Part shown: piece by piece, positions 18,776 to 28,271 of the stretch
Position numbering within the stretch: position 1 is the first letter of the stretch
Layout of the letters: every line of letters starts with the position of its first letter
Assembly (NCBI RefSeq): GCF_001425355.1
Contig: NZ_LMQN01000017.1
Location: forward strand, 62,001 to 126,000
Length of the DNA: 64,000 nucleotides
Origin: Chryseobacterium sp. Leaf405
GTDB taxonomy: Bacteria; Bacteroidota; Bacteroidia; Flavobacteriales; Weeksellaceae
Reading direction: 5' to 3'
The notes under the pieces: model-generated
The model's input: the letters and a program-made list of their open reading frames with translations, nothing else
The model's database searches: none
Told to the model about the DNA's origin: nothing
Position numbers and translations under genes: made by a program

Positions 18776-20893
18776 TTAACCTTTTGCTTTAGCAATGATT
18801 TCTTCAGCAACGTTTTGAGGAGTAGCCTGGTATTTCTCTAATTCCATAGAAGAAGTAGCTCTTCCTGATGAAAGTGTTCTTAGAGTAGTTACATATCCAA
18901 ACATTTCAGACAATGGAACTGAACCTTTGATAACAACGGCACCGTTCTTTTCTTCTTGTCCACTGATTGTACCTCTTCTCTTGTTAAGGTCACCAATGAT
19001 GTTACCCATATATTCTTCTGGAGTTACAACCTCCAATTTCATAATAGGCTCCATAATTACTGGCTTAGCAGCACGTCCTGCTTCTTTGAATCCTAATTTT
19101 GCAGCTAATTCGAAAGAAAGAGCATCAGAATCCACTGCGTGGAAAGATCCGTCTTTAAGAGTAACTTTAATACCTTCAACTTCGAAACCAGCCAAAGGAC
19201 CGTTCTTCATTGCAGCTTTAAAGCCTTTTTCAATAGCAGGAACAAATTCTCTAGGAACGTTACCACCTTTGATCTCATTGATGAATTCTAAACCGATTTT
19301 ACCTTCGTCAGCAGGTCCTAGTTCAAATACAATATCAGCAAATTTACCTTTACCCCCAGATTGTTTTTTGTAAACTTCTCTGTGTTGAGCAACTCTTGTT
19401 AAATTTTCTTTGTATTCTACCTGAGGCTGTCCTTGGTTAACTTCAACTTTAAATTCTCTCTTCATACGATCTACAAGAATATCAAGGTGAAGCTCACCCA
19501 TTCCTGAGATAATCGTTTGTCCAGAAGCCTCGTCAGTTTTAACCTGGAATGTAGGATCTTCTTCAGCTAATTTAGCTAAAGCGTTACCCATTTTATCCTG
19601 GTCAGCTTTTGTTTTAGGTTCTACAGCGATACCAATTACCGGGTCAGGGAAAACCATCGATTCTAGAACGATTGGGTTTTTCTCGTCACACATTGTATCA
19701 CCAGTTTTGATAGATTTGAAACCTACAGCTGCACCAATATCTCCTGCTTCAATATATTCTACAGGATTTTGCTTGTTAGCGTGCATCTGATAGATTCTTG
19801 AGATTCTTTCTTTATCTCCTGAACGAGTGTTCAAGATATAAGAACCAGCATCTAATCTTCCAGAGTATGCTCTGAAGAATGCCAATCTTCCTACGAAAGG
19901 ATCGGTAGCAATCTTAAATGCTAATGCTGCGAAAGGCTCATCTACAGATGGTTTTCTTGTAATATCAAGATCTGTTCTTGGGTCTGTACCTTTGATGTCA
20001 TCTTTATCCAATGGAGAAGGCAAGTATTTACATACTGCATCCAACATAAACTGTACTCCTTTATTCTTGAATGAAGAACCACAAGTCATTGGGATAATAG
20101 ATAAATCGATAGTAGCAGCTCTCAATGCAGCATTGATTTCTTCTTCTGTAATTGAATCCGGATCTTCGAAGAATTTCTCCATCAAAGTTTCGTCATATTC
20201 AGAAACAGCTTCAACTAATTTCTCTCTGTATTCCAGAACTTCAGCCTTCATGTCTTCAGGAATTGGCACTACTTCGAAAGTAGCTCCTTGTCCTGCTTCG
20301 TCCCAAACGATAGCTCTGTTTTTAATTAAATCTACTACACCTTTGAAATCTTCTTCAGCACCGATTGGTAAAACGATTGGAACTGCGTTTGATCCTAACA
20401 TAGTCTTAACCTGGTTTACCACGTTAAGGAAGTCAGCACCTTGACGGTCCATTTTGTTTACGAATCCCATTCTTGCAACTTTGTAATTGTCAGCAAGTCT
20501 CCAGTTTGTTTCAGACTGAGGCTCTACTCCGTCTACTGCAGAGAATAAGAATACCAAACCATCCAATACTCTCAAAGATCTGTTTACTTCTACTGTGAAG
20601 TCAACGTGTCCCGGTGTATCGATGATGTTGAAGTGATAAGGTTTAGTTTCTGCTACAGGTTTACCTTGGTCTGTTGGAAAGTTCCAAGAACAAGTAGTTG
20701 CAGCAGAAGTAATTGTAATACCTCTTTCTGCTTCCTGCTCCATCCAGTCCATTGTAGAAGCACCATCGTGAACTTCTCCAATCTTGTGGTTTACTCCTGT
20801 ATAGAATAAAATTCTTTCTGTAGTAGTAGTTTTACCGGCATCAATGTGCGCAGCAATACCAATATTTCTTGTAAATTTAAGATCTCTACCCAT
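18776..20893 (-). CDS. fusA: translation elongation factor G
   Basis: A 705-residue EF-G, the GTPase that drives ribosomal translocation. The P-loop [15 protein letters not shown], the switch [10 protein letters not shown] and the [10 protein letters not shown] base-recognition motif are seen in the first 150 residues, and the C-terminal domain IV/V segments ([33 protein letters not shown]) are conserved. It is 6 bp after rpsG. Confidence 0.99.
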   Translation of the reverse strand: MGRDLKFTRNIGIAAHIDAGKTTTTERILFYTGVNHKIGEVHDGASTMDWMEQEAERGITITSAATTCSWNFPTDQGKPVAETKPYHFNIIDTPGHVDFTVEVNRSLRVLDGLVFLFSAVDGVEPQSETNWRLADNYKVARMGFVNKMDRQGADFLNVVNQVKTMLGSNAVPIVLPIGAEEDFKGVVDLIKNRAIVWDEAGQGATFEVVPIPEDMKAEVLEYREKLVEAVSEYDETLMEKFFEDPDSITEEEINAALRAATIDLSIIPMTCGSSFKNKGVQFMLDAVCKYLPSPLDKDDIKGTDPRTDLDITRKPSVDEPFAALAFKIATDPFVGRLAFFRAYSGRLDAGSYILNTRSGDKERISRIYQMHANKQNPVEYIEAGDIGAAVGFKSIKTGDTMCDEKNPIVLESMVFPDPVIGIAVEPKTKADQDKMGNALAKLAEEDPTFQVKTDEASGQTIISGMGELHLDILVDRMKREFKVEVNQGQPQVEYKENLTRVAQHREVYKKQSGGKGKFADIVFELGPADEGKIGLEFINEIKGGNVPREFVPAIEKGFKAAMKNGPLAGFEVEGIKVTLKDGSFHAVDSDALSFELAAKLGFKEAGRAAKPVIMEPIMKLEVVTPEEYMGNIIGDLNKRRGTISGQEEKNGAVVIKGSVPLSEMFGYVTTLRTLSSGRATSSMELEKYQATPQNVAEEIIAKAKG

Positions 20894-20899
20894 TTCAGA

Positions 20900-21376
20900 T
20901 TAGAATTTAAAGTGTGAAAACGCTTTGTTAGCTTCCGCCATTTTGTGAGTATCACTCTTCTTTTTGTAAGCAGCACCTTCTTCTCTAGAAGCAGCTACAA
21001 CTTCGTTAGCCAATTTCAAAGCCATTGACTTATCGTTTCTCTTTTTAGAGTAAAGAATTAACCATTTCATTGCCATAGAAATTTTTCTATCCGCTCTGAT
21101 TGGCATAGGAATCTGAAAGTTAGCTCCACCTACTCTTCTAGAACGTACTTCTACGTGAGGCATAACGTTAGTTAATGCATCTTTCCAGATTTCAAGGGCT
21201 GTTTTTTCAGTTTCTCCTTTTTTAGTTTCTACGATTTCTAATGCATCATAGAAAATTTTGAATGCGATTGACTTTTTACCGTCAAGCATTAAGTTGTTTA
21301 CGAATCTCGTTACCAATTGATCATTAAACTTCGGATCTGGTAACAACGGTCTTTTTTTCGCTTTTGTCTTTCTCAT
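20900..21376 (-). CDS. rpsG: 30S ribosomal protein S7
   Basis: A 158-residue S7, primary assembly protein of the 16S 3' domain. [20 protein letters not shown] and the [18 protein letters not shown] core are diagnostic. It lies between rpsL (23 bp) and fusA (6 bp). Confidence 0.98.
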   Translation of the reverse strand: MRKTKAKKRPLLPDPKFNDQLVTRFVNNLMLDGKKSIAFKIFYDALEIVETKKGETEKTALEIWKDALTNVMPHVEVRSRRVGGANFQIPMPIRADRKISMAMKWLILYSKKRNDKSMALKLANEVVAASREEGAAYKKKSDTHKMAEANKAFSHFKF

Positions 21377-21399
21377 TGCTTCTGTACCTTATTTAATGA

Positions 21400-21813
21400 T
21401 TATTTTTTCTTTCCTTTTGCAGGAGCTGCAGCAGCTTGTCCTGGTTTAGGTCTCTTAGCTCCGTACTTAGATCTTCTCTGAGTTCTTCCATTAACACCTG
21501 CAGTGTCTAATGCTCCTCTTACGATGTGGTAACGTACTCCCGGTAGGTCTTTCACCCTTCCGCCTCTAACCAATACTATCGAGTGCTCCTGTAGATTATG
21601 TCCTTCGCCCGGGATATAGGCGTTAACTTCTTTACCGTTAGAAAGTCTTACCCTTGCAACTTTTCTAAGTGCAGAGTTAGGTTTCTTAGGTGTAGTAGTA
21701 TATACTCTCGTACATACACCACGTCTTTGTGGACAAGAATCTAGGGCAGCCGATTTGCTCTTCTTGGCAAGCGTGGCTCTTCCTTTTCTTACTAATTGTT
21801 GAATAGTAGGCAT
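21400..21813 (-). CDS. rpsL: 30S ribosomal protein S12
   Basis: A 137-residue S12, decoding-centre protein and target of streptomycin resistance mutations. [18 protein letters not shown] and [18 protein letters not shown] are intact, with lysines at the usual resistance positions ([15 protein letters not shown]), so it looks like the sensitive form. It is the first gene of the operon. Confidence 0.98.
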   Translation of the reverse strand: MPTIQQLVRKGRATLAKKSKSAALDSCPQRRGVCTRVYTTTPKKPNSALRKVARVRLSNGKEVNAYIPGEGHNLQEHSIVLVRGGRVKDLPGVRYHIVRGALDTAGVNGRTQRRSKYGAKRPKPGQAAAAPAKGKKK

Positions 21814-21837
21814 TTAATTGCTTTTTATTTTAGGGTG

Positions 21838-21867
21838 CAAATTTAATAATTATTTTTGAAATAACAA
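21838..21867 (-). promoter_or_regulatory. promoter of the rpsL operon
   Basis: On the reverse strand TTG (21867-21865), a 19-nt spacer and TAAATTTG (21845-21838) match the Bacteroidota consensus exactly. The predicted leader before rpsL is about 18 nt. Confidence 0.75.
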
Positions 21868-21922
21868 ACACTCAGAGATAAATTATATTTTTTATTAAAA
21901 ATTAATAAACAGACACTTACAC

Positions 21923-23512
21923 TTACTCAATGATTGTGACCTGCACATTTTTATCCCAGTTAAATTTTTTGATATTTTCCTTTAGTTGCTGGAGATTCCT
22001 GTTATCAATAGAATAGATTGTCACTTCATCTCTCGCCACGGTAATAGGATTTTTAATTTTTACTACACCTGCTTTCTTCCAGTTTTTCGGCACAAATCCC
22101 TGAAGCCAAATCTCATATACTACAGCAACTTGATACTTATTATCGATACAATATTGAGTCAGAAAATTCTCAAAACTTTTATCAAAATGTTTTTTATTTT
22201 CATTAAAACGAATCGTTTCTTTTGATCCTAAACCAGCAATATCAAGCAAATGAATATCCGTATAATATGATACTGCCCCAATATCATTGGCTACAATTTT
22301 AGAATCATTATAATAGGTGTGTAAAAATTTAGCGGACTGAACCTGCTGTTCATAAATATTTTTACCTCCGTTCAGAATAACAGCATGTGCATAAAAAGTT
22401 TTATAACCCAACAGTATCAAATTCATCAAAATCAGAAAAGAAAGAAGTTTTTCATTTTTAATATACTCCTTAAAGTTTTCAAAAAGACCTTTTACTTTCG
22501 GAATCAGCGCCATTGAAAAACCTGTCAGAATATAAGCCTCATATCGAAAACCTCCTTTCAGATCAGCAAACATTGATTGGCAGATCATTAATAAAGAAAT
22601 AACAATCAGAAGAAAATTATCTTTAATTAATTCCTGAAAATTTTTCTTTTTAAAATCTCTGAGAATAAAAACAAGACACATAAGAATAGGGAAAAATCCA
22701 AGTTTATAGAAACTGACATTCAATAAAAAGTTATCAAAAATAATAACTTTCATCTGATGAAAAAATTGAGAATCAAGACTCAGTTTAGTTCCCTTCACTA
22801 CAATAGAATTCGGGAAAAAGTAACCATCTTCCTGATAATTAAAATAACAAAAAATCATTATTGGTAAAAAACCGACTAATAATACAGAAATTGCTTCTTT
22901 CCATCTTTTAATTAATATAAAAACAAATGCAAGAATCACAAAGTAAAACATACTTTCGAAACGCACCAATCCCATAATTAACAAGGAAATATAAAACCCA
23001 AAGACCGCCGATTTATTTTTAAGATTTGAAAGGCACAAAATATTTAATGCTATTAAAAACGCATGAAAAATATGCTCCATTCCCGCTAAAACCTGTAAGT
23101 GCAAAACAGCAAAAAATAAAGTGAAAAGTAAGGCAATTATAACATTTTTAACATTATTGAAAATTCCTGAAAAGAATTTAGACAAAACAAAAACAGTCGC
23201 GACCCCGAAAAAAGCATTGAAATACAAAGGAAGCTGATCGTTATTCCCAAAAATCTTAATCAGAACACTTAAAAGATAAGTAAATAACGGAGAAGAAGAT
23301 GTTGAAGAAAACTGATATCGTGTAATTCCCCAAACGTCATGAAGTGCAAAATTTTTCGCTACTGCAAGATGAATGTAGGCATCATCTATAATATACGTAA
23401 AATGACCTTCCGTTTTGGAAGCTGATAAAAAAAAATAACCGACACAAACCCCAAGAAAAATTGTCAAAGACCACCAAAAACTTTTTAAACTAATATTTGA
23501 TGCTGACTCCAT
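21923..23512 (-). CDS. multi-span membrane protein, GT-C glycosyltransferase-like
   Basis: A 529-residue protein with about ten hydrophobic helices. The first periplasmic loop carries YIIDDAYIHLAVAKNF, an acidic DD pair in the position of the catalytic Asp motif of GT-C enzymes (ArnT/PMT type), followed by a Ser-rich SSTSSSPLFTYLL. The C-terminal 130 residues form a soluble domain (YNDSKIVANDIGAVSYYTDI...LDIAGLGS) often seen in such proteins. A lipid-linked sugar donor is expected but the acceptor is unknown. It stands alone, downstream of the rpsL promoter region on the opposite side. Confidence 0.6.
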   Translation of the reverse strand: MESASNISLKSFWWSLTIFLGVCVGYFFLSASKTEGHFTYIIDDAYIHLAVAKNFALHDVWGITRYQFSSTSSSPLFTYLLSVLIKIFGNNDQLPLYFNAFFGVATVFVLSKFFSGIFNNVKNVIIALLFTLFFAVLHLQVLAGMEHIFHAFLIALNILCLSNLKNKSAVFGFYISLLIMGLVRFESMFYFVILAFVFILIKRWKEAISVLLVGFLPIMIFCYFNYQEDGYFFPNSIVVKGTKLSLDSQFFHQMKVIIFDNFLLNVSFYKLGFFPILMCLVFILRDFKKKNFQELIKDNFLLIVISLLMICQSMFADLKGGFRYEAYILTGFSMALIPKVKGLFENFKEYIKNEKLLSFLILMNLILLGYKTFYAHAVILNGGKNIYEQQVQSAKFLHTYYNDSKIVANDIGAVSYYTDIHLLDIAGLGSKETIRFNENKKHFDKSFENFLTQYCIDNKYQVAVVYEIWLQGFVPKNWKKAGVVKIKNPITVARDEVTIYSIDNRNLQQLKENIKKFNWDKNVQVTIIE

Positions 23513-23616
23513 ATTTTAAAATTTATTATAAACATCTCAAAGATAATTATCATCAATCATGAAACCTAATCTTCGGCACAATATTTACTTACTTTTGACC
23601 CATAAATAATAAACGT

Positions 23617-24093
23617 ATGAAAAACGCAAACATTATCTGGCTCAAAGAGGAAGATTGTAAAACTATTTCGGAAAAGCTGAATGTACTTTTAGCAAATTAT
23701 TCCATTTTTTATCAAAATACGAGAGGATCTCACTGGAATATTAAGGGAGACCAATTTTTTACCCTTCACCCGAAATTTGAAGAATTGTACAACAGCCTGG
23801 TATTGAAAATCGACGAAATTGCCGAAAGAATATTAACATTAGGAGCAACACCGGTACATAATTATTCAGATTATCTAAAAGTTTCTACGATTAAGGAAAG
23901 TCAGGAAGTAATTGATGGGACGAAAAGTGTAGAAATTATCCTTAATTCTTTCAAAGTTGTAATCGACCTACAAAGAGAACTTTTGGACATTACGGACGAA
24001 GCCGGAGACGAAGGTACAAACTCACAGATGAGCGATTACATCACGGAACAGGAAAAAGAAGTTTGGATGTATAACTCCTATCTCGGGAAGTAA
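23617..24093 (+). CDS. dps: Dps-family ferritin-like protein
   Basis: A 158-residue protein that forms iron-storing, DNA-protecting dodecamers in this family. The ferroxidase residues are visible in YQNTRGSHWNIKGDQFFTLHPKFEELY (His, His, Asp and Glu ligands shared between subunits). A TACTTTTG -7 element at 23590-23597 lies 19 bp before the ATG. A terminator follows. Confidence 0.93.
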   Translation: MKNANIIWLKEEDCKTISEKLNVLLANYSIFYQNTRGSHWNIKGDQFFTLHPKFEELYNSLVLKIDEIAERILTLGATPVHNYSDYLKVSTIKESQEVIDGTKSVEIILNSFKVVIDLQRELLDITDEAGDEGTNSQMSDYITEQEKEVWMYNSYLGK

Positions 24094-24121
24094 TCTTAAA
24101 AAAATATCAGAAAATATTAAA

Positions 24122-24152
24122 AAAATCACCTTACATTTAGGTGATTTTATTT
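24122..24152 (+). terminator. terminator after dps
   Basis: AAAATCACCT (24122-24131) and AGGTGATTTT (24139-24148) form a perfect 10-bp stem with a 7-nt loop and T-rich tail. The pncB promoter element begins 9 bp later. Confidence 0.85.
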
Positions 24153-24160
24153 TTAATTAT

Positions 24161-24168
24161 TAAATTTG
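24161..24168 (+). promoter_or_regulatory. pncB -7 element TAAATTTG
   Basis: TAAATTTG matches TAnnTTTG and lies 18 bp before the preferred ATG at 24187. No clear TTG is seen at -33. Its position inside the longer open reading frame argues for the downstream start. Confidence 0.5.
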
Positions 24169-24186
24169 CGTATAAATTACACAATT

Positions 24187-25365
24187 ATGCACGACGTACG
24201 ATTGAATTCCATTTTAGATAACGACTTTTACAAAATAACTATGCAGAACGCAGTGGTAAAATTATTCCCAAGTTCCATAGTAAAATATGAATTTATCAAC
24301 AGAGGTAAGCATCAGTTTCCCGAAGGTTTTGATGCCGCTTTAAGAGAAGCTGTCAACAAAATGGCTGAACTTAAACTGACAAAAGATGAAAAGAAATTCA
24401 TGGCTAAAACATGCCCTTATATAGATCTTCCGTATTTAGATTTTCTTGAAGGCTATCATTTTGATCCTTCTGAAGTGAAAATCCATCAGGATGGAAGCGA
24501 TCTTTCAGTGGTAGTGGAAGGACTTTGGTACAGAACAATTCTTTGGGAAGTACCTTTGTTAGCTTTAATCAGTGAGCTTCATTACGAAATGAACCACATG
24601 GAAAGAGATTCCAACGAAGTGGTAATGACCAAAACATTGGAAAAAGCTGAAGCGCTGGCAAAGCTCGGAGTAAACTTTGCAGAATTCGGAACCCGTAGAA
24701 GACATTCTCATAAAGTTCAGAACTTGGTAATGGAAGCTTTAACACAAAAAAAAGAATCCACATTTATAGGAAGCTCAAATGTACATTTTGCTATGAAATA
24801 TAATGTAAAACCTATTGGGACTCATGCTCACGAATGGTTTATGTTCCACGCTGCAGAATATGGATTCAAAATGGCGAATGAATTAGCATTAGAACATTGG
24901 GTTGATGTTTACAGAGGCGATTTAGGAGTTGCACTTTCAGATACGTATACAACCGATGTTTTCTTTCAGCAGTTCGATAAGAAGTTTGCAAAATTGTTCG
25001 ATGGAGTTCGTCACGACAGCGGCGATCCTTTAGAATTTGCAGACAAAACAATTGCCCATTATGAAAGACATGGGATCAATCCTTTATTTAAATATATCAT
25101 TTTCTCCGATGCTTTAAACTTGGAAAAAGTAGAAGAAATCACCAATTACTGCAGAGGAAAAATCGGGATTTCTTTCGGAATCGGAACCAATCTAACGAAT
25201 GATGTAGGGTTGAAACCTATGAATATCGTCATGAAATTAATTGGGGTTCAGGCATCCAATCAAGAATGGATTCCAACGGTAAAACTTTCCGACGAACACG
25301 GGAAATATACCGGAGATCCAAAAATGATTGAACTGGCAAAAGAATTTTTAAGAATTAAAGAATAA
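24187..25365 (+). CDS. pncB: nicotinate phosphoribosyltransferase
   Basis: A 392-residue enzyme of the NAD salvage pathway that joins nicotinate and PRPP. LNSILDNDFYKITMQNAV at the N-terminus, FGTRRRHSHKVQN, GSSNVHFAMKYNVKPIGTHAHEW and GVRHDSGDP are family motifs; the histidine in GTRRRHS is the phosphorylated one in this family. I start at ATG 24187 (MHDVRLNS) rather than 24166, since the latter is at the promoter. Confidence 0.96.
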   Translation: MHDVRLNSILDNDFYKITMQNAVVKLFPSSIVKYEFINRGKHQFPEGFDAALREAVNKMAELKLTKDEKKFMAKTCPYIDLPYLDFLEGYHFDPSEVKIHQDGSDLSVVVEGLWYRTILWEVPLLALISELHYEMNHMERDSNEVVMTKTLEKAEALAKLGVNFAEFGTRRRHSHKVQNLVMEALTQKKESTFIGSSNVHFAMKYNVKPIGTHAHEWFMFHAAEYGFKMANELALEHWVDVYRGDLGVALSDTYTTDVFFQQFDKKFAKLFDGVRHDSGDPLEFADKTIAHYERHGINPLFKYIIFSDALNLEKVEEITNYCRGKIGISFGIGTNLTNDVGLKPMNIVMKLIGVQASNQEWIPTVKLSDEHGKYTGDPKMIELAKEFLRIKE

Positions 25366-25391
25366 TCATTTTATAACACAGTCGTGATTTA

Positions 25392-25478
25392 TTTTTTAGT
25401 ATTTTAGCTAATAATTTTTAAGAATTATAAATCTCATTATGAGAATATTACATTTTAAAATTATTAGTCACTAAAAAA
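25392..25478 (+). other. nested inverted repeat upstream of the Gly-Gly peptide gene
   Basis: Three nested stems: TTTTTTAGT (25392-25400) with ACTAAAAAA (25470-25478); CTAATAATTTT (25408-25418) with AAAATTATTAG (25457-25467); and TCTCAT/ATGAGA (25432-25444). Together they could fold an 87-nt leader ending 7 nt before the peptide's ATG. It could be a regulatory leader or a small miniature insertion element; no flanking duplication is obvious. Confidence 0.55.
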
Positions 25479-25485
25479 TTATCCT

Positions 25486-25731
25486 ATGAAAAAAATCCAA
25501 TTAACTAAACTTTCAAGACAATCACTTAAAGATGTTTACGGAGGAACGCTTTACCCCGCTTTGGAATGTTATTCTGACAGAGAATGCGCAAAATACGGAG
25601 AAGCTCTCATCATGTGCCCAAACGGAGCCACTTCAATGACAAATTACAGCTGCATGGGCGGAAAATGTATGCTCAATACCGGATTTTGTCCTCCATTAGT
25701 AATTGAAGAACCAATTACATTAGTACCTTAA
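25486..25731 (+). CDS. Gly-Gly leader peptide, six-cysteine core (bacteriocin-like precursor)
   Basis: An 81-residue peptide. The first 20 residues (LTKLSRQSLKDVYGG at the end) look like a double-glycine leader of the kind cut by C39 peptidase transporters in Bacteroidota natural-product precursors. The 61-residue remainder has six cysteines (ECY, REC, IMC, YSC, GKC, GFC) and a hydrophobic tail. No modification enzyme, transporter or immunity gene lies next to it, so it is an orphan. A structured leader precedes it and a terminator follows. Confidence 0.65.
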   Translation: MKKIQLTKLSRQSLKDVYGGTLYPALECYSDRECAKYGEALIMCPNGATSMTNYSCMGGKCMLNTGFCPPLVIEEPITLVP

Positions 25732-25762
25732 TTGTTAATTTCTCACTAATTAATCAATATAC

Positions 25763-25790
25763 AACCTCGTTTTTAAGACGAGGTTTTTTC
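25763..25790 (+). terminator. terminator after the Gly-Gly peptide gene
   Basis: AACCTCGT (25763-25770) and ACGAGGTT (25778-25785) form a perfect 8-bp stem followed by a T run. Confidence 0.88.
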
Positions 25791-25816
25791 TTATCTTTAA
25801 TAAAACTAAAACCACT

Positions 25817-26572
25817 ATGAAAACCATCGAAGAAGTTCTGAAAAAATTAGACGAGATTATTATCTGGGCTAAAGAAAATCAAAGTCCGGTCGGGTATTTT
25901 GCTTGCACATACAGAATTATGACCGCACAGGTTTTGAAAGGAATTCAACAGAAAAAATTTGAAGATAATCTTAGAATGACTCAACTTGACATTGCCTTTG
26001 CAACCCGCTATCTTGACGCTTGGGGTGCTTACTCAAAAGGACAGAAATGCTCAAATTCGTGGTATCTTGCTTTTGATGCTGCGAAAAATAAAAATCTCCT
26101 GATCTTACAGCATATTTTTCTGGGCATGAATGCCCACATCAATCTCGATTTGGGAATTTCTGCCGCTACCATTATGCCCTATCGGAAAATCAATCCTCTG
26201 AAAAAAGATTTTGAAAACATTAATAATGTCATTGCTTCTATTAATCAGAAAGTTCAGGATTCGTTAAATAAAATCTGCTATCCGGTGGAATTAATTGATA
26301 AAATTTCGAATGGAAAAGATAACGTTATTTTAGATTTTGCCATTTCTAAAGCAAGAGAAACTTCATGGGCAACCGCAGTCATGACTTCCAACACCCCTAA
26401 CTTTTTAAGAGAATCTGTTATCGGAATTGTAGATTATGCTGCTGCAAAAGTAGCTTCCCAAATCTTAAATCCTAAAATTCTGACTCCCGCCCTCACGAAA
26501 GAACTGAAAAAATGTGAGAGTAACGACATTGTCAAGAATATTGAAATTCTGGCTTCAATAAAAAATATTTAA
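25817..26572 (+). CDS. DUF5995 family protein
   Basis: A 251-residue cytoplasmic helical protein. The pattern PVGYFACTYRIMTAQVLKGI, then RYLDAWGAYSKGQ, then LGMNAHINLDLGISAA matches what I recall of DUF5995, a bacterial family without an assigned function. Conserved Asp, His and Asn in NAHINLDLG suggest a metal or substrate site, which is inference. It is flanked by terminators or promoters and seems monocistronic. Confidence 0.75.
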   Translation: MKTIEEVLKKLDEIIIWAKENQSPVGYFACTYRIMTAQVLKGIQQKKFEDNLRMTQLDIAFATRYLDAWGAYSKGQKCSNSWYLAFDAAKNKNLLILQHIFLGMNAHINLDLGISAATIMPYRKINPLKKDFENINNVIASINQKVQDSLNKICYPVELIDKISNGKDNVILDFAISKARETSWATAVMTSNTPNFLRESVIGIVDYAAAKVASQILNPKILTPALTKELKKCESNDIVKNIEILASIKNI

Positions 26573-26657
26573 TCAAAATATTCAAGGAAATATGCACAAC
26601 TTATATTCTACGGTTTCCCGTAAAAGAAATCAGATGATCTTTTTGTAATTTTGAAAA

Positions 26658-28166
26658 ATGGAGATGACATATTTAATTATCGGATGTATTGTTGGAGGAA
26701 TTCTTGGCGCAGTTGTTCAATATTTTGCTTTGAAATCGTCGATGGTTTCAAGAAATTCTTATAATGATCTTAATAATTTATACATAAAGAGCAATTCGGA
26801 TTTAGAAAATGCTTATCAGAAAATTGAAGAACTCAATCAGAATATCAACAGAGAAAAACAACTGAATCAGCAGCAGACCGATTTCTTCAATGATCTTAAA
26901 AATGAGTTTGCCAAAGTTTCTGCCGAATATTCAGCGTTGAATTCCCAATTGGTGGAGCAAAAGCAAATCAATACAAAGCAAAGTTCTCAGATTGAAAATC
27001 TTCTGGCGGAAAAACAGATTATTTATGCTAAAAACTCTGAGCTTTCGGCTAAAAATGAAGGGCTACAACAATCATTAGATACTCAAAAGGAGGAAATTAC
27101 GAAAATTCAGGACGAATCTAAACTTCAGTTTGAAAATCTTGCGAATAAAATTTTAGAAGAAAAAACTGAAAAATTCACAACTTTAAATCAAAATAATTTA
27201 AAAACAATCCTCGAACCTTTTCAGGAACGAATTGCCGAATTAAAAAATCGTGTTAACGAAGCATACGAAAAGGAAAATAAAGAACGCTTCTCTCTTGCCG
27301 AAAAAGTAAAAGAATTGGCAGAACTGAATCAGCAAATTTCTGAAGACGCCAAAAAACTGACCCGAGCTTTAAAAGGCGAAAGTAAAACGCAGGGAAATTG
27401 GGGTGAAATGATTTTGGAAAGCATTTTGGAAAAATCAGGTTTGGTAAAAGGCAGAGAATATTTCCTGGAACATGAACTTCGTGATGAAGACAACAAAGCC
27501 CTTTTCTCGGAATTTTCTGGTAAAAAAATGCGTCCTGATGCGGTCATAAAATATCCGGACGAGAGAAACGTAATTATTGATTCCAAGGTTTCTTTAACTG
27601 CATTTACGGAATTGGTTGATGAAAACGATCAAGATATTTATCAGATAAAACTGAATCAACATTTATCTTCCATTAAAAATCACATTACTCAATTAAGCCA
27701 GAAAGCTTATGATGATTACGGAAAGTCTCTGGATTTTGTGATGATGTTTATTCCTAGTGAACCGGCTTATATTGCAGCAATGCAAGCAGATCAGAATCTC
27801 TGGAATTACGCTTACGACAGACGAATTTTATTATTAAATCCAAGCAATTTAATCACTTCCTTAAAATTAATTGCCGATCTCTGGAAACGTGAATATCAAA
27901 ACAAAAACTCCATGGAAATCGCCGAAAGAGGCGCAAAACTTTACGACAAATTTGTAGGTTTCATTGATAATCTGGAGAAAGTCGGCAAAAATCTGGATCA
28001 GGCAAAAAATGTGTATAATGATGCATACAAACAGCTTTCAACAGGAAATGATAATTTGATTACCCAAACTCAGAAACTAAAATCGTTGGGAATTAAAAAT
28101 AAAAAAGATCTTCCTCAGAGCTTAATAGACAATTCACAAATTTATCCGGACACTTTGGAAGAATAA
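26658..28166 (+). CDS. rmuC: DNA recombination protein RmuC
   Basis: A 502-residue protein: one N-terminal transmembrane helix (residues 3-24), a long coiled coil (about 30-175), then the RmuC nuclease-like domain (about 200-480) with QGNWGEMILESILEKSGL, MRPDAVIKYPDERNVIIDSKVSL and VMMFIPSEPAYIAA. The PD...D-x-K pattern matches the restriction-endonuclease-like fold. RmuC limits inversions at short repeats in E. coli. A TAATTTTG element ends only 4 nt before the ATG, so the mRNA may be leaderless. Confidence 0.94.
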   Translation: MEMTYLIIGCIVGGILGAVVQYFALKSSMVSRNSYNDLNNLYIKSNSDLENAYQKIEELNQNINREKQLNQQQTDFFNDLKNEFAKVSAEYSALNSQLVEQKQINTKQSSQIENLLAEKQIIYAKNSELSAKNEGLQQSLDTQKEEITKIQDESKLQFENLANKILEEKTEKFTTLNQNNLKTILEPFQERIAELKNRVNEAYEKENKERFSLAEKVKELAELNQQISEDAKKLTRALKGESKTQGNWGEMILESILEKSGLVKGREYFLEHELRDEDNKALFSEFSGKKMRPDAVIKYPDERNVIIDSKVSLTAFTELVDENDQDIYQIKLNQHLSSIKNHITQLSQKAYDDYGKSLDFVMMFIPSEPAYIAAMQADQNLWNYAYDRRILLLNPSNLITSLKLIADLWKREYQNKNSMEIAERGAKLYDKFVGFIDNLEKVGKNLDQAKNVYNDAYKQLSTGNDNLITQTQKLKSLGIKNKKDLPQSLIDNSQIYPDTLEE

Positions 28167-28189
28167 AATTTCAATTAAAATAAAGTAAG

Positions 28190-28216
28190 CCTCGATCAGT
28201 GATCGGGGTTTTTCTT
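28190..28216 (+). terminator. terminator after rmuC
   Basis: CCTCGATCA and TGATCGGGG form a 9-bp stem with one T-G pair and a very short loop, followed by five T. Confidence 0.75.
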
Positions 28217-28271
28217 TGCTTAAAATTTAATTTAAAAGAATCCAAAAATAATTTTTACCTAATTTTGCAAA

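Noticed and set aside
18927..19373. Long frames antisense to fusA, rpsC, glpF and other real genes
   Set aside because: These are shadows of conserved coding sequences on the other strand, with no independent signal.
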